The translations under genes were made by a program, and so were the position numbers. 64,000 nucleotides of DNA from Marinomonas rhizomae (lineage in GTDB: Bacteria; Pseudomonadota; Gammaproteobacteria; Pseudomonadales; Marinomonadaceae), in assembly GCF_024397855.1 (NCBI RefSeq), contig NZ_CP073343.1, positions 2,046,001 to 2,110,000 on the forward strand, given 5' to 3'. Below are positions 18,255 to 27,496 of this stretch, one piece after another. Below the pieces are notes generated by a model, which was not told where the DNA came from, did not search any database, and saw only the letters and a list, made by a program, of their open reading frames with translations. Position 1 is the stretch's first letter. Each line of letters begins with the position of its first letter.

Positions 18255-20186
18255 ATGTTACTAAGTAGTTTGTCCATATTGATGGGCGCCATACTGGTGC
18301 CGAGCGATTATTTGTGGGTGTATTCTACTCATATCATTCTAATGTGTCTCTACCTAATATGGTCTAAGCGTTCAATAGTTCTACATTTGACGCTTCTCTC
18401 CTTTATTTTCGTCATCTTGAGTGAGTTTTTACCAACGGAGCCTTTGCCACTTAAGACCGGCTATCTGGTGTGGGTCGATTTTGAAAAGCAGCAGCTGGTT
18501 TATAAAAAAGATCAATTGCCAAGTAAGTTCTCTTTATCTAAGAGTGTAGTCAGCATTGTATATGTCAATGAAACGGGTCAAAGACAGACCAAAGATAATT
18601 TTGATCTAACTGCATTCAGAGAGCTTTCAAATGATGACGTTAGGATTCATTCATTATATCCAGGTGAAGTCACCAGCATCTTATTGCCAGATAAAAATGG
18701 CCCTTGGTGGTTAAGGCAGCTTTATATCAAAAAGCAAACGGCACAACTTACTATTCGTTTTACGGACGAAACGCTACATGAAATAGAAGAAACCCACTTT
18801 TCTCTCAGAAATCAGCTTTTTAATAAGCTTGATTTGGTGTTTGGGGAGTTCAATTCTTGGCGCTTCTCCAAGGCTTTGCTGTTAGGTCAGGATGATTTAT
18901 GGAGTGAGCGAGATACATGGATAATTCGTACACTTGGTTTGGCCCACTTATTTGTTGTTTCGGGGCTGCATACTGGTTTTATGTTTGCGATTGGTTGCTT
19001 GCTGAGTCGGGCTGTATGGCAGGTATTACCTAGCAGAATCATGCTGTCAGGTTTAACTCGTTGGCAGTGTGATGCGGTGGTCATCATGCCTTTATTGATA
19101 ATGTATGCCTATATAACCAATTGGGGTGAGCCTGTAGTAAGGGCATCCATTATGCTGAGTGTTTATTTATGTGCTCGCATGTTCGCAATAAAAGCCTCTC
19201 CTTATGGCATCATCACCTTTGCTTTGTGGTTAGTTCTTTTAGTTAACCCTAGGGCGGTGCTGAGTCCAAGTTTGTGGTTGTCTTTTAGTATGGTGTATTT
19301 GTTAATTGGCTATTGCCAGACATCCACCAAGTTGTCGCGACTATTTATGGTGCAAATCATGCTGAGCACCGCATCAATGGTATTAATACTAGGCTGGCAA
19401 GAAGCCATTTCAAGTGTATCCATCTTAGTGAATATTGCGCTCATTCCGTTGGCTGCATTTCTATGGTTTCCAATAGCATTATTGTCTTGTGTGGAGTCGT
19501 TGCTTATTGGAACGGCATACAGTTATCAACTATTGGATGTGCTGCTTTATTACATAATGATGATTGTTGAGTGGACTGCTTTTCAGTTGCCATTGCTGTT
19601 TTTTGAACAATTCACGTCTAGTTTTCCTCGTTGGATAATGTTGCTATTGATTGGCTTTTGGGTTTACCAAAGTCCTCTGAAAAGAGGGGTTGTCAGTGCG
19701 ATGGGGATTTGGTGTGTTTTATTTTTGTCTGTGCTGATTGATGGCGCAATTGCGGACGTAATGCTGACAAATAGAGACAACAAGCTTATTGTCTCGGATC
19801 AAAATGAAATTGTATTAAATGAGTCATGGGCGGGCGCTGATGTTACCCGACTAATGTTCGGATCTTATTTGAACGTCGAGCAACAGGGTGGCTACGTTTT
19901 ATCGCCCAGTGACATAACAGATCTTACTCCGCAAAGGCTTTTGGACCACGATATTAAGTGGGTAATGTTAAAGGGAGAAGTGCCAGAACAAATTACGACG
20001 ATGCTTGAAGCAATGAATGTCGATTGGTTGGTGATTAAGGCTGATGAATCACTGGCATTTCATTTTCAAAAGAATCATGTATTGCTTCGTCATTCGTCCT
20101 GCATCTATTCATTTTTTCTCTTAAAATCTGACACTTGCAAACGTGTAGAAAAGTTAGAGAGTGTGTTAAATTACCTGCAAACTTAA
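18255..20186 (+). CDS. comEC: ComEC/Rec2-type DNA uptake channel, shortened
   Basis: This 643-residue polytopic protein has the competence-domain signature GLAHLFVVSGLHTGFM near residues 232-247, preceded by an N-terminal soluble region (about 60-190) and followed by about eight membrane segments to near residue 500. ComEC passes single-stranded DNA through the inner membrane. Family members are commonly around 750 residues with a C-terminal metallo-beta-lactamase domain; here the last 140 residues show no HxHxDH or GDA-type motif. The start follows a perfect AAGGAGG. It leads into exbB, starting 13 bases after its stop. Confidence 0.9.
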   Translation: MLLSSLSILMGAILVPSDYLWVYSTHIILMCLYLIWSKRSIVLHLTLLSFIFVILSEFLPTEPLPLKTGYLVWVDFEKQQLVYKKDQLPSKFSLSKSVVSIVYVNETGQRQTKDNFDLTAFRELSNDDVRIHSLYPGEVTSILLPDKNGPWWLRQLYIKKQTAQLTIRFTDETLHEIEETHFSLRNQLFNKLDLVFGEFNSWRFSKALLLGQDDLWSERDTWIIRTLGLAHLFVVSGLHTGFMFAIGCLLSRAVWQVLPSRIMLSGLTRWQCDAVVIMPLLIMYAYITNWGEPVVRASIMLSVYLCARMFAIKASPYGIITFALWLVLLVNPRAVLSPSLWLSFSMVYLLIGYCQTSTKLSRLFMVQIMLSTASMVLILGWQEAISSVSILVNIALIPLAAFLWFPIALLSCVESLLIGTAYSYQLLDVLLYYIMMIVEWTAFQLPLLFFEQFTSSFPRWIMLLLIGFWVYQSPLKRGVVSAMGIWCVLFLSVLIDGAIADVMLTNRDNKLIVSDQNEIVLNESWAGADVTRLMFGSYLNVEQQGGYVLSPSDITDLTPQRLLDHDIKWVMLKGEVPEQITTMLEAMNVDWLVIKADESLAFHFQKNHVLLRHSSCIYSFFLLKSDTCKRVEKLESVLNYLQT

Positions 20187-20199
20187 ATTGGAGAGCGAA

Positions 20200-20826
20200 G
20201 TGTTAGCCTTTATTCAAACTGGTGGTTTTTTCATGTGGCCGTTAATGGCGTGTTCCATTCTTACGTTGGCTATTATTATTGAGCGTTTTTGGACTCTTCG
20301 CAAAGCGGCAGTTGCCCCCAAAGGTCTGCTATCTGATGTTATGACAAGATTGCGTGATGACAGAATGACCATTGAATATATTCGTTCAATGCAAACCAAA
20401 ACAGGGTTGGCTTCCATTTTTGCTGCCGGACTATTAAATTCAAAACATGGTCGTGGCGCGATGAAGGAAAGTGTTCAAGAAGCGGCTAGTCATGTTATTC
20501 ATGAATTAGAACGATTCATGAATACCCTAGGTACTATTGCGGCCATATCACCCTTGCTTGGTTTGTTGGGCACGGTCGTGGGGATGATTAAAGTCTTTTC
20601 TGTACTAATGGAAAGCGGAGCTGGAAACACAGCTTTGTTGGCTGGCGGGATTTCAGAAGCTTTATTAACTACGGCAGCAGGTCTTGGGGTCGCAATTCCA
20701 GCGTTGATTTTTCATCGCTTTTTTAGCCGTAAAATTGATGAGCTTGTTGTCACTATGGAGCAACAATCGACTAAATTGGTTGACTCATTACATGGTGATC
20801 GTGAGAAGACAGGAGTTGCACAGTGA
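20200..20826 (+). CDS. exbB: MotA/TolQ/ExbB proton channel family protein
   Basis: This 208-residue protein has three membrane segments and the family region TLGTIAAISPLLGLLGTVVGMI (split here by memory at the central glycine run), typical of ExbB/TolQ. With the ExbD-like partner it should form a proton-driven inner membrane motor; the pair in this position is not tied to a TonB gene and its partner is unknown. I prefer the GTG at 20200, with GGAG 6 bases upstream; an in-frame TTG at 20188 would add four residues. Its stop overlaps the exbD start (GTGA). Confidence 0.9.
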   Translation: MLAFIQTGGFFMWPLMACSILTLAIIIERFWTLRKAAVAPKGLLSDVMTRLRDDRMTIEYIRSMQTKTGLASIFAAGLLNSKHGRGAMKESVQEAASHVIHELERFMNTLGTIAAISPLLGLLGTVVGMIKVFSVLMESGAGNTALLAGGISEALLTTAAGLGVAIPALIFHRFFSRKIDELVVTMEQQSTKLVDSLHGDREKTGVAQ

Positions 20827-21245
20827 AATTTCGTCGTCAAAAAATAGATGACGTTCAAATCAATCTAACACCTCTGATCGACGTCGTTTTTTTATTGCTC
20901 ATTTTCTTTATGGTGAGCACAACGTTTAATCAAAGTACTGAGTTAACAATTGATTTGCCGACTGCCACGTCAAATGCACCAAGCTCAGACCGTACCAAAA
21001 ACGTCGAGCTGATTATCACTGCAGACGGCCAATATGTGATCAATGGTCAAACGCTGATTAATGAGAAAGTGAGCACCTTGGTACAAGGCTTAAAAGAAGT
21101 GACAGGGGGCGATTATACCCGACCACTTATTATTACCGCAGACGCAAAAGCGTCTTATGACATGGTGCTAAGAGTGTACGACGCGGCGGCAAGTCTTGGT
21201 ATTACGAAGCTTGCTCATACTGCACAAAAAGAGCCAGCCCAGTGA
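20823..21245 (+). CDS. exbD: ExbD/TolR family protein
   Basis: This 140-residue protein has a short cytoplasmic N-terminus, one membrane segment (about residues 17-37) with the proton-relay Asp in LTPLIDVVFLLLIFF, and a periplasmic domain. It partners the upstream ExbB-like channel. Start is GTG, overlapping the exbB stop, and its own stop overlaps the lpxK start. The gene order exbB-exbD-lpxK is shared with Pseudomonas, suggesting an envelope role. Confidence 0.93.
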   Translation: MKFRRQKIDDVQINLTPLIDVVFLLLIFFMVSTTFNQSTELTIDLPTATSNAPSSDRTKNVELIITADGQYVINGQTLINEKVSTLVQGLKEVTGGDYTRPLIITADAKASYDMVLRVYDAAASLGITKLAHTAQKEPAQ

Positions 21246-22279
21246 GTGTAGAGTCATTGTTTACACGTTCATGGTATGGTCATTGTGGCTGGACTAACGT
21301 ATTTCGTCCATTACAGCCATTGATAAAAAAAGCCGTTCTTAATAAAAGAGCCCAGTTCTTAGCGCATCCTGAATTGTCTTATAAAGCGCCAGTTCCAGTA
21401 ATTGTAGTTGGTAATATCAGCGTTGGTGGAACTGGAAAATCGCCAATGGTTGTCGCTCTATGTGAGTTTTTAGCTAAAAATGGTTATCGTCCTGGTATTG
21501 TTTCTCGTGGTCACGGTGCAAAGGTTGAAGTGCCGACGCATGTATATCCTGATAGTGTGCCAAAAGACGTGGGTGATGAACCTGTGATGTTGGCTCGCCG
21601 ATCAGCTTGCCCAATGGTGGTTTTTCCTAAAAGGGATGAAGCGGTAAAATTTCTACTAAGTACGACAGATGTGAATATTGTGGTGAGTGATGATGGTATG
21701 CAACATTATCAACTTAATAGAGATCTTGAAATTGCAATGCTAGATGCGACACGTGGTGTGGGTAACGGACATTTATTACCTGTAGGTCCACTGAGAGAGC
21801 CCATTGAACGACTTGCTGAAGTGGATTTTGTGGTGAGTGTGGCTGAGAAAATGACCCTGTCACTCGACACCTTAGGTTTACCCATTACACTTGCTCCATT
21901 AGTACCTACAAAGCTAGTTTCAATTGATGGAAAAAAGACTCTAGATTACCAAGATGCTTTTGCTAATGAACCAAAGTGGCATATTATGGCGGGTATTGGT
22001 AATCCTGAACGCTTTGTTGCAACGCTAGATCGCTTAGGTTTGCAAAAGAAAAATACAACACAGCAATGGTTTACAGATCACCATATGTTTGAAGTAAGCG
22101 ACGTGCCCGCAAGTGGCGCAGTGTTGATGACAGAGAAAGATGCGGTAAAATGTCAGTCACTTCAATTATCAAATTCAAATGTTTGGTATTTACCAGTGTC
22201 TTTGGTTTTGCCAAACAGTTTCCAACAAGCGCTGTTAGAAAAACTTAACCTCATTAAAATGGATCATTCCCATGAATAA
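21242..22279 (+). CDS. lpxK: Tetraacyldisaccharide 4'-kinase
   Basis: LpxK phosphorylates the 4' position of the lipid A precursor using ATP at the inner membrane. The 345-residue protein has an N-terminal amphipathic anchor, Walker [15 protein letters not shown] near residues 60-73, SRGHGAK near 98 and SDDGMQHY near 150, all typical of LpxK. GTG start overlaps the exbD stop by 4 bases, and it overlaps ycaR by 8 bases at its end. Confidence 0.96.
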   Translation: MSVESLFTRSWYGHCGWTNVFRPLQPLIKKAVLNKRAQFLAHPELSYKAPVPVIVVGNISVGGTGKSPMVVALCEFLAKNGYRPGIVSRGHGAKVEVPTHVYPDSVPKDVGDEPVMLARRSACPMVVFPKRDEAVKFLLSTTDVNIVVSDDGMQHYQLNRDLEIAMLDATRGVGNGHLLPVGPLREPIERLAEVDFVVSVAEKMTLSLDTLGLPITLAPLVPTKLVSIDGKKTLDYQDAFANEPKWHIMAGIGNPERFVATLDRLGLQKKNTTQQWFTDHHMFEVSDVPASGAVLMTEKDAVKCQSLQLSNSNVWYLPVSLVLPNSFQQALLEKLNLIKMDHSHE

Positions 22280-22469
22280 AACCTTACTTGATATCTTAGT
22301 TTGCCCTGTTACTAAAGCATCACTGACTTTAAGCAAAGACGGGACTGAATTAATTAGCAAAGTGGGCGGCATGGCGTACCCAGTTCGTGATGGCATTCCT
22401 GTTTTATTAGAAACAGAAGCGCGCACTTTAACGGCCGATGAGCGTTTAGAGTCAGGTTCTGCAAAATGA
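22272..22469 (+). CDS. ycaR: Trm112-family protein YcaR
   Basis: This 65-residue protein starts with the [14 protein letters not shown] segment and carries [14 protein letters not shown], both characteristic of the UPF0434/Trm112 family. Related Trm112 proteins stabilise methyltransferases; the bacterial role is not settled. Only one Cys remains in the first zinc knuckle (CP), as in other YcaR proteins. It overlaps lpxK by 8 bases and ptpA by 4. Confidence 0.92.
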   Translation: MNKTLLDILVCPVTKASLTLSKDGTELISKVGGMAYPVRDGIPVLLETEARTLTADERLESGSAK

Positions 22470-22942
22470 AATCCTATAAAGTGCTGACGGTATGTTTAGG
22501 CAATATTTGTCGATCTCCCGCAGCGCAAGGCATATTAGAAAGTGTCGCGACTAAACGCGGTGTGTTTCTAGAACTTGATTCTGCGGGTACGGCGGCTTAT
22601 CACATTGGCAACCCTCCTGATTCTCGATCCATTAAAGCTCTTCATCAGGTAGATATCGATATTTCTCGACAAAAAGCCCGTCAAGTTACCAAAGATGACT
22701 TCCATGAGTTTGATTGGATTCTTGCGATGGACAGTGAAAATTTGTTTAACCTCAAGAAAATTCAACCGAAAAACAGCAAGGCGACATTGGTGATGTTTGG
22801 TGAATTTAATGACCAAGCTAAGTTTGGCGAAGTGGCGGATCCTTATTATGGTGGTGACGACGGTTTTGCTGAGATGAGAAAACACCTTATAGCAATTGCG
22901 GACGCATTTGTGCATCACCTGCATTCCAATAGAGAAGATTAA
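22466..22942 (+). CDS. Low molecular weight protein-tyrosine phosphatase
   Basis: This 158-residue cytoplasmic phosphatase has the P-loop CLGNICRS with nucleophile Cys10 and Arg16, and the general-acid region [10 protein letters not shown] near residues 128-137. Such enzymes often counter bacterial tyrosine kinases of exopolysaccharide systems, but no kinase is present nearby. Start ATG overlaps the ycaR stop. In Pseudomonas kdsB sits between ycaR and this gene; here the overlap leaves no room for it. Confidence 0.93.
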   Translation: MKSYKVLTVCLGNICRSPAAQGILESVATKRGVFLELDSAGTAAYHIGNPPDSRSIKALHQVDIDISRQKARQVTKDDFHEFDWILAMDSENLFNLKKIQPKNSKATLVMFGEFNDQAKFGEVADPYYGGDDGFAEMRKHLIAIADAFVHHLHSNRED

Positions 22943-22950
22943 ACCAAACA

Positions 22951-24024
22951 ATGAACATGCGATTCAATACCGACGATGTTTTTGCGCAGCGCATTGAAAG
23001 CTCCATTCAAGAAAATGTTTCCCTAGCCACTTACAACACCTTTCGTTTCAATTATAGTGCGGAATATTTTGCCATAGCAGAGTCTTTAGACTCTTTAAAA
23101 GCGTTATTAGCTTGGGCAAATCATTTTCAACTCACCGTCACCATGATTGGTGGCGGTAGTAATTTGCTTATCTCGGCCGATGTATCTGGCCTTGTTATTC
23201 TCAATCGGTTAACTGGAATTAGTGCAAGAGAGCATTCGGGCAACCTTGTGAGTTTAACGGTTGCTGCAGGTGAGAGTTGGCATCAAGTGGTGAAATATGC
23301 GGTAGAGCAAAAGTGGTATGGCATTGAAAATCTCGCTTTAATTCCTGGAACAACAGGGGCGGCACCAGTTCAAAACATCGGTGCTTATGGCGTTGAAATC
23401 AAAGATGTCCTAGCGCGAGTTCAAGTTATTAATAGAAACACCGGTGATGTTTACTGGATCAATGGTAGAGACTGTGGTTTTTCTTATCGAGACAGTTTTT
23501 TTAAAGGTATGTGGAAGGATGTATTCTTTATTACTTCCGTTGAGCTTTCATTGAAGAAGCAGGCTGAACTCTTATTAAGCTACGGCGGTTTGTCCGAGAG
23601 CATTGGAGAGAGGCCAAGTCTTCAAGCTGTTTTTGATACCGTATGTCGTGTTCGAAGTGAAAAATTACCCGACCCGGTAGTGCTAGCAAATTCAGGGAGT
23701 TTCTTCAAAAATCCCATTGTTAGCCAAGCTCAGCATAGTGAGCTAAAAGAACGTTTTCCTAATCTGGTGTCTTTTCCATTTGAGGAGGGCTTCAAATTGG
23801 CAGCTGGCTGGTTGATTGACCAAGCTGGCTGGAGAGGTAAGCAATACAAAGGCGTTGGTGTGTATGAAAAACAAGCCTTGGTATTAGTTAATCATTCAGA
23901 GACTAATGCCGCTGCTTTGTTGGAATTAGAGGCTAAAATTAAGCGATCTGTTTTGGAGATGTATAGCGTTGAGCTGGAGCGTGAGCCTGTTCAGCTACCT
24001 CTGTGTAGGGAGTCGCAACAGTGA
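22951..24024 (+). CDS. murB: UDP-N-acetylenolpyruvoylglucosamine reductase
   Basis: MurB makes UDP-MurNAc with NADPH and FAD in peptidoglycan synthesis. The 357-residue protein has the FAD-binding stretch [10 protein letters not shown] near residues 67-76 and [19 protein letters not shown] near 130-148. The catalytic Ser lies in [11 protein letters not shown] near 249-259, typical of the type I (E. coli-like) enzyme. An alternative in-frame ATG is two codons downstream. Its stop overlaps the murI start. Confidence 0.96.
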   Translation: MNMRFNTDDVFAQRIESSIQENVSLATYNTFRFNYSAEYFAIAESLDSLKALLAWANHFQLTVTMIGGGSNLLISADVSGLVILNRLTGISAREHSGNLVSLTVAAGESWHQVVKYAVEQKWYGIENLALIPGTTGAAPVQNIGAYGVEIKDVLARVQVINRNTGDVYWINGRDCGFSYRDSFFKGMWKDVFFITSVELSLKKQAELLLSYGGLSESIGERPSLQAVFDTVCRVRSEKLPDPVVLANSGSFFKNPIVSQAQHSELKERFPNLVSFPFEEGFKLAAGWLIDQAGWRGKQYKGVGVYEKQALVLVNHSETNAAALLELEAKIKRSVLEMYSVELEREPVQLPLCRESQQ

Positions 24025-24830
24025 AAGTCGGTGTTATGGATTCAGGAGCAGGAGGACTAACGATCCTCAATGCGATACATCAAAAACACCCTTATCTTGA
24101 TTTGTTATATTTGGCAGACGATGCATTTGCGCCATACGGTAGTAAAAGCATCGAACAGTTACAAGAGCGATTGGTTAAGGTCGGACGTTTTTTTGAAAAT
24201 GAAAAAGTTGGTGCCATTGTGGTCGCTTGTAATACAGCCACTGTCGCAGCTATTGATACGCTGCGTGCCAGTACTTCGTTGCCAATTATTGGCGTTGAGC
24301 CTGCTGTTAAACCCGCTTTCCGTCTTAGTAAAAAGCGCAGAGTGGCTGTACTGGCTACGCCTGTAACCGCAGAGAGCCAAAGGTTAAATCAATTGATCGA
24401 TCTCTGGAAAGCAGACAGTCATGTTTCTATTATGTCTAGTTCCACGTTGGCATTTGATATTGATGCTTGGCCAGAAACAGAAAACAAAGTTCAACAAACA
24501 ATTGAGCAGTTGAGCCAAAATATGATGGCTCAAAATATTGATACCTTAGTATTGGCTTGCACACATTATCCTCTGGTTAAGCATTTATTTGAGCAAATAC
24601 TTGGGGATGAGTGTGAAATTATAGAGCCGAGCGAAGGTGTGACAGCGCAGTTGATTCGCCGCCTCACAGAATCATATCCGAATGATATGAGCCAATTGCT
24701 CGACTTAAGTGCCAAGTATCAAGGCAGCATAGAGATTTGCAGTTCACTAGGCTTTAAAAATATGCCGCGCCTGACTTCGTGGGTGGTGTCGTCGACCCCG
24801 ATCAAAGACCAAAGGCACGTGCTTATTTAA
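24021..24830 (+). CDS. murI: Glutamate racemase
   Basis: MurI converts L- to D-glutamate for peptidoglycan. The 269-residue enzyme has [10 protein letters not shown] at the N-terminus and the two catalytic Cys, Cys70 in [11 protein letters not shown] and Cys180 in LACTHYPLV. The GTG start overlaps the murB stop (GTGA), so translation is probably coupled. The gene ends 3 bases from a convergent gene with no terminator between them. murB-murI adjacency brings two peptidoglycan precursor steps together. Confidence 0.95.
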   Translation: MKVGVMDSGAGGLTILNAIHQKHPYLDLLYLADDAFAPYGSKSIEQLQERLVKVGRFFENEKVGAIVVACNTATVAAIDTLRASTSLPIIGVEPAVKPAFRLSKKRRVAVLATPVTAESQRLNQLIDLWKADSHVSIMSSSTLAFDIDAWPETENKVQQTIEQLSQNMMAQNIDTLVLACTHYPLVKHLFEQILGDECEIIEPSEGVTAQLIRRLTESYPNDMSQLLDLSAKYQGSIEICSSLGFKNMPRLTSWVVSSTPIKDQRHVLI

Positions 24831-24833
24831 TGG

Positions 24834-25979
24834 TTACTTGCTATTTTCAAAGAAAGTGATGATACGATCTTTTTCCCACATAGCGTCTTTATAACCCAGC
24901 TCCATCAAGGCTCGACAATACTGTGGTGTAAAGAGTAAGTAGCTTGCAGCGGAACTGATTTTCTCTGTTGTCGATCCTCCCGCTGCTTTTAGCAAAACAC
25001 GAATCTTTTTCGGCAATGTCCCTATATAATGATGAGCGATTTCATTCAGCTCTTCCGATGGTGAAATGATTAAGGTTTCTGTTGGAAGGTTAGGGTGGTT
25101 TGCTCGCTTGTCTTCTGGTAGATCTCGAATAAGATTATTCATTATTTCTAATTGATAAATGTCATCTTCAAGATTGTCGATAAAAGCACTGTTTAGTAGT
25201 TGCCCCAGAATCTGCGCCATGCTTGGCGCGCTACTATCAATGTCTTTTTTCTGTGTTGCCCATTTCTGTGCGCTTCGGTTACCACTCACACCAATGATAA
25301 ATAATTTATCTGCCCCCAGTTTAAGTGCTGGATAAATGGCCGATTTTTGACGGATTGCGCCATCGCCATAATAATGATCGTGTATTTTATGAGCCGGAAA
25401 TATCGTTGGAATAGCGCTGGAAGCTAAGAGGTGATCAACGCCTAAGTTTTCTGTCACACCTTTACGTCGATTGCCCTGCCATTCTTGTAAATCCGAGGAA
25501 CCTTGGAAAAAGGTGGTAGATTCCCCTGTGCTGTAACTCATAGCGGTAATGGCTAAGGCTTTGAGTTGTTCTTTATCAATGGCATCGCTAATTCTCGAAA
25601 AATCTAAATGATTTGTTAGTAGCTCTTTTAGTGGTGTGTTATCCATTAGAGCAATAGAGTTATCTTGATTGTGAAGATGAAATAGAGATAACAAGGTTTT
25701 TGTTAGTGAGCTCGCCACAGGCCATCGGCCCACTGTGTATATTTGATCAGGTGTAAGATGGCGCCAAACAAAAGCAAGTGAGGACACCGCTTTGGAAAAG
25801 TTGTCGGCATACGATGCAAGCATGGTAGCATTTAATGCGCCGGCTGAAGTGCCGCATAATATGGGGAAAGGTAGAGGAGTGTGTTTGGGAAGCATTTTCC
25901 CCATTGCTGACAACACGCCCACCTGATAAGCAGCACGAGCACCGCCACCAGATAAAATTAATGCATTATTATTTTTCAT
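24834..25979 (-). CDS. Patatin-like phospholipase
   Basis: This 381-residue serine hydrolase has the patatin oxyanion motif GGGARAAYQVG at residues 11-21, nucleophile Ser45 in GTSAG and catalytic Asp204 in GDGAIRQK. There is no signal peptide or beta-barrel region, so it is a cytoplasmic or membrane-associated lipid acyl hydrolase of the RssA-like kind. The C-terminal 100 residues are poorly conserved. It stands alone on the minus strand, convergent with murI. Substrate unknown. Confidence 0.9.
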   Translation of the reverse strand: MKNNNALILSGGGARAAYQVGVLSAMGKMLPKHTPLPFPILCGTSAGALNATMLASYADNFSKAVSSLAFVWRHLTPDQIYTVGRWPVASSLTKTLLSLFHLHNQDNSIALMDNTPLKELLTNHLDFSRISDAIDKEQLKALAITAMSYSTGESTTFFQGSSDLQEWQGNRRKGVTENLGVDHLLASSAIPTIFPAHKIHDHYYGDGAIRQKSAIYPALKLGADKLFIIGVSGNRSAQKWATQKKDIDSSAPSMAQILGQLLNSAFIDNLEDDIYQLEIMNNLIRDLPEDKRANHPNLPTETLIISPSEELNEIAHHYIGTLPKKIRVLLKAAGGSTTEKISSAASYLLFTPQYCRALMELGYKDAMWEKDRIITFFENSK

Positions 25980-26256
25980 AAAAGCTCGCTTATTCTGAAA
26001 TCTTTAAGTGTTCAATGTACCTCATAAGCCCCCGTTTCTTCTATTAAAACAATCACTCACTTATGCAAAGTATGATCGATTTAGTTAAAAATACCATTCT
26101 ATGATATAAATATTTTGAATAATCTGGTGGCTTAGTTATTACTATCAGTGGACTGTCTAGGCAATCTATTCCACAATTCAGCCTATACTCTTTAAATTAG
26201 TCGATACAAAAGATACAAGTAGAAAATTTTTGAATAATAAGAAAAAGGATAATCCC

Positions 26257-27381
26257 ATGAATGCTTCAGTTGTCATTAGCGGAGTTGGTCTATGGACTCC
26301 AGCACACAGCATCAGCAATGAAGAGCTCGTAGAAAGCTACAACGCTTGGGCCGAGCAATTCAACACAAAAAACGCAGGTGCCATTGATAAAGGTGAGATA
26401 GAAGCTAAACCTCTTTCTAGCGCTGCTTTCATTGAAAAAGCATCAGGTATTAAAAGTCGTTATATCTATTCAAAAGAAGGCGCGTTAGACATTAACCGTA
26501 TGCGCCCTGTGCTGGAAGTTCGAACTGATGAGCAAATTTCACATCAAGCAGAAATGGCCATTGCCGCGGCTAAAAAAGCGTTAAAAGCAGCCAATAAAAA
26601 AGTCAGTGATATCGATATGGTGATAGTTTCCTGTGCTTATACTCAGCGCTCTTATCCTGCAATTGCCATTGAAGTTCAGGGCGCATTAGGCATCGAAGGC
26701 TTTGGTTTCGATATGCTAGTTGCTTGTTCTGCGGCGACTTTTGGCTTGCAGAGAGCTGTTGATGCCGTAAAAGCAGGCTCATCTAAAGGCGTTTTGGTGA
26801 TCAACCCAGAATTAACGTCTCCCCAAGTAAATTACATGGATCGAGATTCTCACTTTATATTTGGTGATGTCGCAACGGCCATAGTTGTTGAAAGCAGCGA
26901 GACATGTCAGTCAGCTCATTCGTTCGATGTTCTAAGTACTAAGTGCATTACGTCATATTCAAACAATATTCGTTCGAACTTTGGCTATACGACTCGTGTA
27001 ACAGATGAAGATCCTTACTCTGCGGATATGCTTTTCCATCAAAATGGCCGCAAAGTTTTCAAAGAAGTTTGTCCTATGGCTGCTGAGCATATTGAGAATC
27101 ACTTGAAGAGCCAAGGCATTCAGGTATCGGAGTTAAAACGTTGGTGGTTACATCAAGCTAATATCAATATGAATTTGTTAATCAGTAAGCGCTTGTTGGG
27201 ACGTGACGCCACGCTTGAAGAAGCGCCTGTTGTTCTTGATGAATACGCCAATACAGCCTCTGCTGGTTCTATGATTGCTTTTGCCAAATACCATGAAGAT
27301 TTGGCCGTAGGCGATATTGGTGTGATTTGTTCCTTTGGCGCTGGTTACTCGATAGGCAGTTTGATCCTTCGTAAACGTTAA
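26257..27381 (+). CDS. Beta-ketoacyl-ACP synthase III-like enzyme (PA3286 type)
   Basis: This 374-residue thiolase-fold protein has Cys157 in VACSAATFG, His299 in WWLHQANI and Asn332 in YANTASAG, the Cys-His-Asn triad of FabH. It is about 50 residues longer than housekeeping FabH, the extra lying early (residues 25-60), as in Pseudomonas PA3286, which primes fatty acid synthesis from medium-chain acyl-CoA. That role is inferred from resemblance. I chose ATG 26257 because AAAGGA lies just before it; upstream reading to a TTG at 26230 is less likely. It stands alone. Confidence 0.88.
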   Translation: MNASVVISGVGLWTPAHSISNEELVESYNAWAEQFNTKNAGAIDKGEIEAKPLSSAAFIEKASGIKSRYIYSKEGALDINRMRPVLEVRTDEQISHQAEMAIAAAKKALKAANKKVSDIDMVIVSCAYTQRSYPAIAIEVQGALGIEGFGFDMLVACSAATFGLQRAVDAVKAGSSKGVLVINPELTSPQVNYMDRDSHFIFGDVATAIVVESSETCQSAHSFDVLSTKCITSYSNNIRSNFGYTTRVTDEDPYSADMLFHQNGRKVFKEVCPMAAEHIENHLKSQGIQVSELKRWWLHQANINMNLLISKRLLGRDATLEEAPVVLDEYANTASAGSMIAFAKYHEDLAVGDIGVICSFGAGYSIGSLILRKR

Positions 27382-27419
27382 TTGCTTATTCTTTTATCAT
27401 GCTTGAATAAGTTGCTCAG

Positions 27420-27481
27420 TTAAGTCATTGAAACAGATCTGATTATAAGGGAGACTAATCATATTGGTTTCAATGACTTAA
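27420..27481 (+). promoter_or_regulatory. 15-bp inverted repeat in the pgm leader
   Basis: TTAAGTCATTGAAAC at 27420-27434 is exactly complementary to 27467-27481, with 32 bases between. The right arm ends 15 bases before the pgm ATG. It could be a terminator-like structure for the upstream gene, an operator pair, or an RNA element that occludes the pgm start. No T-run follows. Confidence 0.5.
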
Positions 27482-27496
27482 TAGGGCATTTAAAAT

